NCBI GenBank assembly: GCA_031425195.1
Contig: JANPIX010000032.1
Span: 62,001 to 126,000, forward strand
Source of the DNA: JANPIX01 sp031425195
GTDB taxonomy: Bacteria; Pseudomonadota; Alphaproteobacteria; Rhodobacterales; Rhodobacteraceae
Direction of reading: 5' to 3'
Length of the DNA stretch: 64,000 nucleotides
This document shows, one piece after another, positions 59,024-64,000 of the stretch. Numbering within the stretch: position 1 is the stretch's first letter; every line of letters starts with the position of its first letter. The notes beneath the pieces were generated by a model. That model saw only the letters and a list, made by a program, of their open reading frames with translations. It was not told the DNA's origin and did not search any database. A program made the translations under genes and the position numbers.

Positions 59024-60406
59024 TTACGCCCGTTCCAGCAGACGCTGCAATTCGAAATCCGTCACGACACGGTCGGTTTCCGAAATCTCCCACTGAGCGG
59101 CGTGGTGGTAGTGGTCGATCACATCGCCGCCAAAGGCCGCGCGAAGCATCTTGGACTTGAGCATCAGGGCCGCTGCATCGCGCAGATTGGTTGGAATCTC
59201 GCGCACTTTCTTGGCCTGATACATGTCGCCCGATGCTTCGGGTTCCAGCACCATCTTGTTTTCGATGCCGTCCAGCCCTGCGGCCAGAAGGGCCGCGCAG
59301 GTCATGTAGGGGTTCACGTCGGAACCGGGGATGCGGCATTCCACGCGCACGGCCTTGGTATGGCCGCCACACAGGCGGAACCCGGCGGTGCGGTTGTCGG
59401 CGGACCAGACCGCCTTGGTCGGGGCGAACATCCCGATGGTGAAACGTTTGTAGCTGTTCACATTGGGGGCCAGAAACGCCGTGATGTCACGGGCGTGGGC
59501 CAGTTGGCCTGCCATGAACTGTTTCATCACTTCGGACATGCCGTGCTTGTCGGCCTTGTCATAGAACGCGGGTTTGCCGTCCTTGGTCCACAGTGACTGG
59601 TGCACGTGCGAGGACGAGCCCGCCCGCCTGTGATCGTATTTCGCCATGAAGGTGACCGAACGGCCCTTGGTCCAGGCGATTTCCTTGACGGCGTTCTTGA
59701 CGATGATGTGGTTGTCGGCGGTGTCGAGCGCGTCGGAATAGTGGTAGTTGATTTCTTCCTGACCGGCGTCCGCCTCGCCCTTGGAATTTTCGACGGGGAT
59801 GCCTGCATCGTACAGGCCGTTGCGGATGGCGCGCATCACCTCTTCTTCCTTGGTGGTCTGGAAGATGTGGTAATCCTCGTTATACGCGCTGATCGGTTTC
59901 AGGCCGCCGTAACCGCGCCCTTCCTGATGCCAGTCGCGGAAGGATTCGTAGCTGTTTTCGAACAGGTAGAATTCAAGTTCGGTGGCCATCATCGGCTCGA
60001 ACCCCATGGCGCGGGCGCGGGCGACCTGCTTTTTCAGGATGGAACGCGGCGAAACCTCCACCTCTTCATGGGTGTGGTGATCCAGAAGATCACCGAGGCA
60101 CATCGCAGTCCCGGGCAGCCATGGCAGCGGGCGCAGCGTCGCAAGATCGGGTTTCAGAACATAGTCGCCGTAGCCGGTCTGCCAGCTTGTGGACTTGTAG
60201 CCCTGCACCGTGTTCATTTCCATGTCGACGGTCAGCAGGTAGTTGCAGCAGTGCGTTTCCTCGTACCCCTTGTCGATGAAGAACTTGGCGTGGAACCGTT
60301 TGCCCATCAGGCGGCCCTGCATGTCAGTTGCCGCGACGACCACGGTGTCGATTTCGCCCTTTTTCACAGCGGATTTCAGTTGTTCGAAAGTCATGTTGCC
60401 GGGCAT
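59024..60406 (-). CDS. Glutamine-synthetase-family gamma-glutamyl ligase (PuuA/GlnT-like)
   Basis: A 460-aa protein of the type III/PuuA-like branch of the glutamine synthetase family, which joins glutamate to ammonia or an amine using ATP. ATELEFYLFE, EADAGQEEINYHYSDAL, AKYDHRRAGSSSHVHQSLW and VECRIPGSDVNPY carry the metal and substrate residues. The ATG at 60406 is chosen because AAGGATCC precedes it; two Mets up to 60481 are possible. Canonical GS features such as the adenylylation loop are not evident. Position next to oxidising enzymes suggests amine gamma-glutamylation. Confidence 0.9.
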   Translation of the reverse strand: MPGNMTFEQLKSAVKKGEIDTVVVAATDMQGRLMGKRFHAKFFIDKGYEETHCCNYLLTVDMEMNTVQGYKSTSWQTGYGDYVLKPDLATLRPLPWLPGTAMCLGDLLDHHTHEEVEVSPRSILKKQVARARAMGFEPMMATELEFYLFENSYESFRDWHQEGRGYGGLKPISAYNEDYHIFQTTKEEEVMRAIRNGLYDAGIPVENSKGEADAGQEEINYHYSDALDTADNHIIVKNAVKEIAWTKGRSVTFMAKYDHRRAGSSSHVHQSLWTKDGKPAFYDKADKHGMSEVMKQFMAGQLAHARDITAFLAPNVNSYKRFTIGMFAPTKAVWSADNRTAGFRLCGGHTKAVRVECRIPGSDVNPYMTCAALLAAGLDGIENKMVLEPEASGDMYQAKKVREIPTNLRDAAALMLKSKMLRAAFGGDVIDHYHHAAQWEISETDRVVTDFELQRLLERA

Positions 60407-60501
60407 GTCCGGATCCTTTTCAACGTCCCCGGTTGGGGTGATTTCGGGTTTGGCCTGCCCCCAAGCCGGGGCTGTCATCACAAAGATTGCACGTCACACC
60501 G

Positions 60502-61302
60502 TCAACTCGCCTTGGCCTGCCTTTGAATTTCCACCAGCCCCATGTTCAGAACCGGGGCAAGACGCGCCGCCATGGCATCGGCCTTGGGGGCGGTGTCGAA
60601 CAGATCGTTGCGCAGTTCCAGCATGGCATGGGGCAAGCCGTAGGGCGTGGCGTGCAGGCGCAGGGTATGGGTCACGCCGTCCCGCGCGGAATAGGGGGCG
60701 TTAAGTTCGGTTTGCAACGGCAGTCCGGCTGCCGCCTGCAGAATGGCATTGGCATAGGTGGCGTCGGTGTCATGGATGATGCCGAATTCGACGGCGCGCG
60801 GTTGACCGAAATAGACGGGCGTGAAGGAATGGATTGTCACGATGACAGGCTGCAGGCCAAGTGCAAGGCGCTGCGCAATAATGCCGTGCAGCGCGTTGTG
60901 GAACGGCAGATAGACGGCCTGCACCCGCAGCGCCCTGTCCTGCGGGGACAGCGCCGCGTTGCCGGGGACATCGTGTATTTCCGACCGCGCAGGCATGGCA
61001 CCCGGTTGATCGGGCGCGCGGTTCAGATCGTGGATCAGGCGGCTGACCTGCGCGTGGACCAGAACGCTGTCAAGCCGCGTGGAAAGGGCGCGTGACAGGG
61101 CAAGCGCGCCGGGGTCCCAGGCGATGTGGGCTGCGCGTTGGTCAGGTGTCAGGCCAAGGGGACCCCAAGTGTCGGGAAAGTGGTTCGATGCGTGTTCGCA
61201 GACCAGAACGATCCGTGACGCCCCAAGCGGGTTTTCGATCACAGCCGGAAATTCCAGCGCGTCCGTTCCCGACTGTGCAATGATTTCCGCCGCCCCCAGC
61301 AT
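60502..61302 (-). CDS. N-formylglutamate-amidohydrolase-family protein
   Basis: A 266-aa zinc hydrolase. The family blocks VLVCEHASNHFPDTWG, RLIHDLNRAPD and VIVTIHSFTP hold the likely metal ligands. The start at 61302 is chosen because it is preceded by a purine-rich run and because the longer frame enters the divergent regulator. Family members release formate from N-formylglutamate in histidine breakdown, but the lack of hut genes here and the next-door ligase hint at hydrolysis of a gamma-glutamyl amide. The minus-strand TTGACA at 61359-61354 may be its -35, though no good -10 was found. Confidence 0.85.
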   Translation of the reverse strand: MLGAAEIIAQSGTDALEFPAVIENPLGASRIVLVCEHASNHFPDTWGPLGLTPDQRAAHIAWDPGALALSRALSTRLDSVLVHAQVSRLIHDLNRAPDQPGAMPARSEIHDVPGNAALSPQDRALRVQAVYLPFHNALHGIIAQRLALGLQPVIVTIHSFTPVYFGQPRAVEFGIIHDTDATYANAILQAAAGLPLQTELNAPYSARDGVTHTLRLHATPYGLPHAMLELRNDLFDTAPKADAMAARLAPVLNMGLVEIQRQAKAS

Positions 61303-61423
61303 CGCCTGCCTGACCCCCCTGCCAGTCGTAACGTCCACTTTTCGTGTCGATTTTGTCAATATGTTTTCTTTGCGGAAATGCCTGTTACAATGTTTACGGA
61401 TTGGCGGGGAGCGGGAGCTGGGG

Positions 61424-62293
61424 ATGGGCATCGGACAGGCGATCGACGAACAGTTGCGCGGTGCCCTGCCCACGTTGACGCGGGCGGAGCGGCAGTTGGC
61501 GTCGCGGGTATTGGACCAATATCCGGTGGTGGCGCTGGGGTCGATCACCGCATTGGCCAAGGCGGCGCAGGTTTCGACGCCGACGGTTGTCCGGCTTGTG
61601 CAAAAGCTTGGCTTCAAGGGGTATCCCGATTTTCAGCACGCCCTGCGCGCGGAGGTGGAGGCGATGCTGATTTCGCCCTTGGCCAAGCATGACAGATGGG
61701 CAGCGTCGGCCCCCGACACGCATATTCTGAACAGGTTTGCGGATGCGGTTCTGGCCAATCTTTCGGCCACGCTGGGGCAGATTGACCATGCGGAGTTTGA
61801 TGCGATTGCCGCGCTTTTGGCGGACGGGGACCGGCAGATATTTTCCATGGGCGGGCGGATTACGCATGCGATGGCCGATTACTTTGTGACGCTGATGGTG
61901 GCGGTGCGGCCCGGTGTGCGGCTGGTGCCCAATCTTTCGAATGCCTGGCCTGCGGCGCTTTTGGATCTGAAAGCGGGGGATGTGCTGCTGGTGTTCGACA
62001 TCCGCCGCTATGAAAACGCGGTGCTGCAACTGGTGGAACTGGCGCGGGAGCAGGGGGCCGAGGTGGTGCTGATCACCGACCGCTGGATTTCACCGGCGGC
62101 GGTGCATGCGCGCCACCGTCTGATCGCGCAGATCGAGGCGCCGTCGGCCTGGGACAGCATGGTGAGCGTGACGGTGCTGATTGAAACACTGCTGGCGGCG
62201 GTGCAGGCCTTGACCTGGCCCGAGACGGAACAACGGATGAAGCGGTTGGAGACGTTGTTTGCGCAATCGCGGTTCTTTCGGCGGCACCGTTAG
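61424..62293 (+). CDS. RpiR/MurR-family transcriptional regulator
   Basis: A 289-aa regulator with an N-terminal HTH_6 domain (residues about 10-80; LTRAERQLASRVLDQYP, VSTPTVVRLVQKLGFKGYPDF) and a C-terminal SIS sugar-phosphate-like domain (IFSMGGRITHAMADYF, LLVFDIRRYENAVLQLVELA). It is divergent from the N-formylglutamate-amidohydrolase-like gene by 121 bp and is the only regulator in the cluster, so it likely controls the gamma-glutamyl gene set. Start ATG 61424 is chosen over longer frames that overlap the opposite gene. Stops of this gene and the next overlap by 4 bp. Confidence 0.88.
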   Translation: MGIGQAIDEQLRGALPTLTRAERQLASRVLDQYPVVALGSITALAKAAQVSTPTVVRLVQKLGFKGYPDFQHALRAEVEAMLISPLAKHDRWAASAPDTHILNRFADAVLANLSATLGQIDHAEFDAIAALLADGDRQIFSMGGRITHAMADYFVTLMVAVRPGVRLVPNLSNAWPAALLDLKAGDVLLVFDIRRYENAVLQLVELAREQGAEVVLITDRWISPAAVHARHRLIAQIEAPSAWDSMVSVTVLIETLLAAVQALTWPETEQRMKRLETLFAQSRFFRRHR

Positions 62294-63162
62294 GCAGTGG
62301 CGGTCCGTTTTCCCCCGGTGAGTGCGTTCAGCACTACGGCACACAGAACCACCGCGCCGCCGACAAAGGTGGCCTGAGTGGCCGTTTCGCCAAGAATCAG
62401 CCAGACCCAGATCGGGGCCAAAAGCACCTCGACCATCGACAGAAGGGTCAGGTCGGCGGCGGGCAGGGCGCGGCTGCCAGTGGTGTAAAGCACCATGCCA
62501 AGGCCAAGCGATGCGGCCCCCATGCCGGTGGAAATGGCGATGTCGGGCCATGGAACCAGCAACGGTTCGCCCTGAAGGCCAAGCACGGCAACTGCGACGA
62601 CCATCGAAAAGACAGCGCCCAGCACGACGCAGGGGATCATGTCGGACGAGCGGCCTTTGCGCAGGGTCAGCGTGAACACCGCGAAACCAAGCGCTGACAG
62701 CAGGGCCGCAACGTTGCCCGCGATGGCACCAACCGCCAGACCTTCGCGCACCATCAGAAACATGCCGGCACCTGCAAGGGCGATGGCGGCCCATGTCATC
62801 GGACGCACTGCCTCGCGCAGGATCAGCCAGCCGAGGATTGCGGCAAGGAAGGGCGAGGCGGAAAACAGAAACACGGCATTGGCGACAGTGGTGGACTGGA
62901 TGGCGAAGATTGCCCCTGCAAAGGCCGCGACAAGGCACACCCCGCCCAGAATGCCTGTCCAGCCCACGCCGTGAAAGGCGGCCGTCATCGACCCCTGCGC
63001 CCGCGCGGCGACGAAACCGAGCAACACGGGAAGCGTTCCTAGCGACCGCCAGAACAGGACCTGCCAGGTGTCAGCTTCGGCCAGATGGCGGATGGCAAGG
63101 CCCATCAGCGACCACAGAATTGCCGCGATCACCACCAACATCGCCCCACGCCCATACGTCAT
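62290..63162 (-). CDS. EamA/DMT-family transporter
   Basis: A 290-aa inner-membrane protein with ten hydrophobic segments in two EamA repeats (AAILWSLMGLAIRHLAEADTW and LLAPIWVWLILGETATQATF). The start 63162 is chosen because residues before it are Arg/Pro-rich and not membrane-like. Convergent with the RpiR gene; stops overlap (TTAG at 62290-62293). Substrate unknown; metabolite export is usual for the family. Confidence 0.88.
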   Translation of the reverse strand: MTYGRGAMLVVIAAILWSLMGLAIRHLAEADTWQVLFWRSLGTLPVLLGFVAARAQGSMTAAFHGVGWTGILGGVCLVAAFAGAIFAIQSTTVANAVFLFSASPFLAAILGWLILREAVRPMTWAAIALAGAGMFLMVREGLAVGAIAGNVAALLSALGFAVFTLTLRKGRSSDMIPCVVLGAVFSMVVAVAVLGLQGEPLLVPWPDIAISTGMGAASLGLGMVLYTTGSRALPAADLTLLSMVEVLLAPIWVWLILGETATQATFVGGAVVLCAVVLNALTGGKRTATA

Positions 63163-63250
63163 TCCCGTGCGCGCCCCTTGTTGTTGCCACCGGCCAGACC
63201 AGACCGCATGCCACGGGCGGCGTCTGTTCCGTTCCCGACCTGCCCGCGCA

Positions 63251-64000
63251 TCAATATCCGACGTGCCGGTCGACAAGGTGCAGGAAGGGCGCGCCCGACT
63301 GGCCACGCCGGATGTTTTCCGCAATGACGCGCGCCGACGTTGCAGGCCGGGTGTCGGCGGCAATGTGGGGAGTCACGGTCACGCGGGGATGGTGCCAGAA
63401 CGGATGATCGGCGGGGAGCGGTTCGGTGCGGAACACATCGAGCGTGGCATGGCCGATCTGACCCGCATCAAGGGCTGCAAGCAGGGCCGCGTCGTCGATC
63501 AGAGCGCCGCGCCCCGGGTTGATGATAACGGCACTGCGGGGCAGTTGTGCCAGTCGTTCAGCATTCAGCAGGTTTTCGGTGGAGGGCGTGCGCGGCAGCA
63601 AGGTCACTACGATTTGTGCCTGCGCCAAGGCCATGGGCAGGGCTTCTTCACCCGAAAGACAGCGGATGCCGGGCACGGATTTTCCGGTTCGCGACCAGCC
63701 CGTTACCGGAAAGTTGAGTTGCGCCAGCATGCGCGCGCAAGCGGTGCCAAGTTCCCCCATCCCCAGAATTGTAACCGGCCTTTCCCGCGCCAAGGGGGGG
63801 CAGCGATTGTCCCAGACATGGGCGGGGTTCACGATGTGGGCGTCCATTCCCAGATGATGGCGCAAAACATGGCCGGTGACCCATTCCACCATGCCTTCGG
63901 CCAGCGCCGGGTCAACCATGCGGCACAGCGGTTGGGTTAGAGTGACGTTGCCGACGATGCGTTCAACGCCGGCCCAAAGGCTCAGCACCGCCTTGCAGCG
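63251..64000 (-). CDS. 2-hydroxyacid dehydrogenase, GhrA-like (5' partial)
   Basis: About 249 C-terminal residues of a D-isomer-specific 2-hydroxyacid dehydrogenase, probably a glyoxylate/hydroxypyruvate reductase A, are visible; the start lies beyond the window end. The NAD-binding loop GMGELGTACARML, the INPGRGALIDD segment and the catalytic His in VTPHIAADT are present, and the frame reads cleanly to base 64000 (LWAGVERIVG at the edge). It reduces glyoxylate or hydroxypyruvate, or related 2-oxo acids. Confidence 0.9.
   Translation of the reverse strand, partial: RCKAVLSLWAGVERIVGNVTLTQPLCRMVDPALAEGMVEWVTGHVLRHHLGMDAHIVNPAHVWDNRCPPLARERPVTILGMGELGTACARMLAQLNFPVTGWSRTGKSVPGIRCLSGEEALPMALAQAQIVVTLLPRTPSTENLLNAERLAQLPRSAVIINPGRGALIDDAALLAALDAGQIGHATLDVFRTEPLPADHPFWHHPRVTVTPHIAADTRPATSARVIAENIRRGQSGAPFLHLVDRHVGY

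Overview
The window is a chromosomal segment of a GC-rich alphaproteobacterium, most likely a member of the Rhodobacteraceae (Roseobacter/Rhodobacter type). The grounds are the run ruvB-ybgC-tolQ-tolR-tolA-tolB-pal-cpoB-tilS-ftsH, a TRAP solute-binding protein that resembles Rhodobacter TakP, fhs and folD side by side, several RTX-type exported proteins, and dense packing with many 4-bp ATGA/GTGA overlaps. No rRNA, tRNA, CRISPR array, insertion sequence or replication origin was seen. The placement is by eye from gene families, not from a database search.

Layout. Bases 1-11.7 kb are a housekeeping block on the plus strand: DNA repair (ruvB), an acyltransferase, the Tol-Pal envelope system, tRNA lysidine synthetase and the FtsH protease, closed by a clear terminator. 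From 11.7 to 24.3 kb come a MOSC protein, a small RTX protein, C1-folate metabolism (fhs, a stand-alone chorismate mutase, folD), a DNA-damage helicase/phosphoesterase pair, a YmdB-like phosphoesterase, two transporters and a YebC regulator. From 24.3 to 26.3 kb is a small accessory islet in which a DNA methyltransferase gene has lost its middle and holds an AT-richer DUF433/PIN-like toxin-antitoxin pair. From 26.3 to 38.9 kb are a LysE exporter, a DUF2793 protein, sugar-nucleotide genes (ugd, manC-type, galE) and two large tail-to-tail RTX genes, one of them a serralysin-like metalloprotease with an inserted PPC domain.

From 38.9 to 50.1 kb are catabolic clusters. A minus-strand operon combines an NMT1/THI5-type ABC importer, a cytosine-deaminase-family amidohydrolase, an FAD-linked oxidase, two tandem flavodoxin-fold oxidoreductases and a creatininase-family hydrolase, with a RidA gene read divergently; its likely job is import and breakdown of a small N-heterocycle. 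Next comes a TakP-type TRAP transporter. From 50.3 to 54.0 kb lie a vanadium haloperoxidase/PAP2-like protein, a CRTAC1/UnbV-type repeat protein and a DUF1045 protein. From 54.0 to 62.3 kb, after a nucleotide-sugar epimerase, a second cluster combines a DadA-like FAD oxidoreductase, an iron alcohol dehydrogenase, an aldehyde dehydrogenase, a glutamine-synthetase-like ligase and an N-formylglutamate-amidohydrolase-like enzyme, faced by an RpiR regulator. The set fits oxidation of an amine or amino alcohol through gamma-glutamyl intermediates. An EamA transporter and a partial 2-hydroxyacid dehydrogenase end the window.

The best candidates for new biology are the proposed gamma-glutamyl pathway, the N-heterocycle operon, the methyltransferase/toxin-antitoxin replacement with an 11-bp phased CGTAT array just upstream, and the unusual RTX architectures. 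Function is inferred from motifs and context throughout; nothing was computed or searched.
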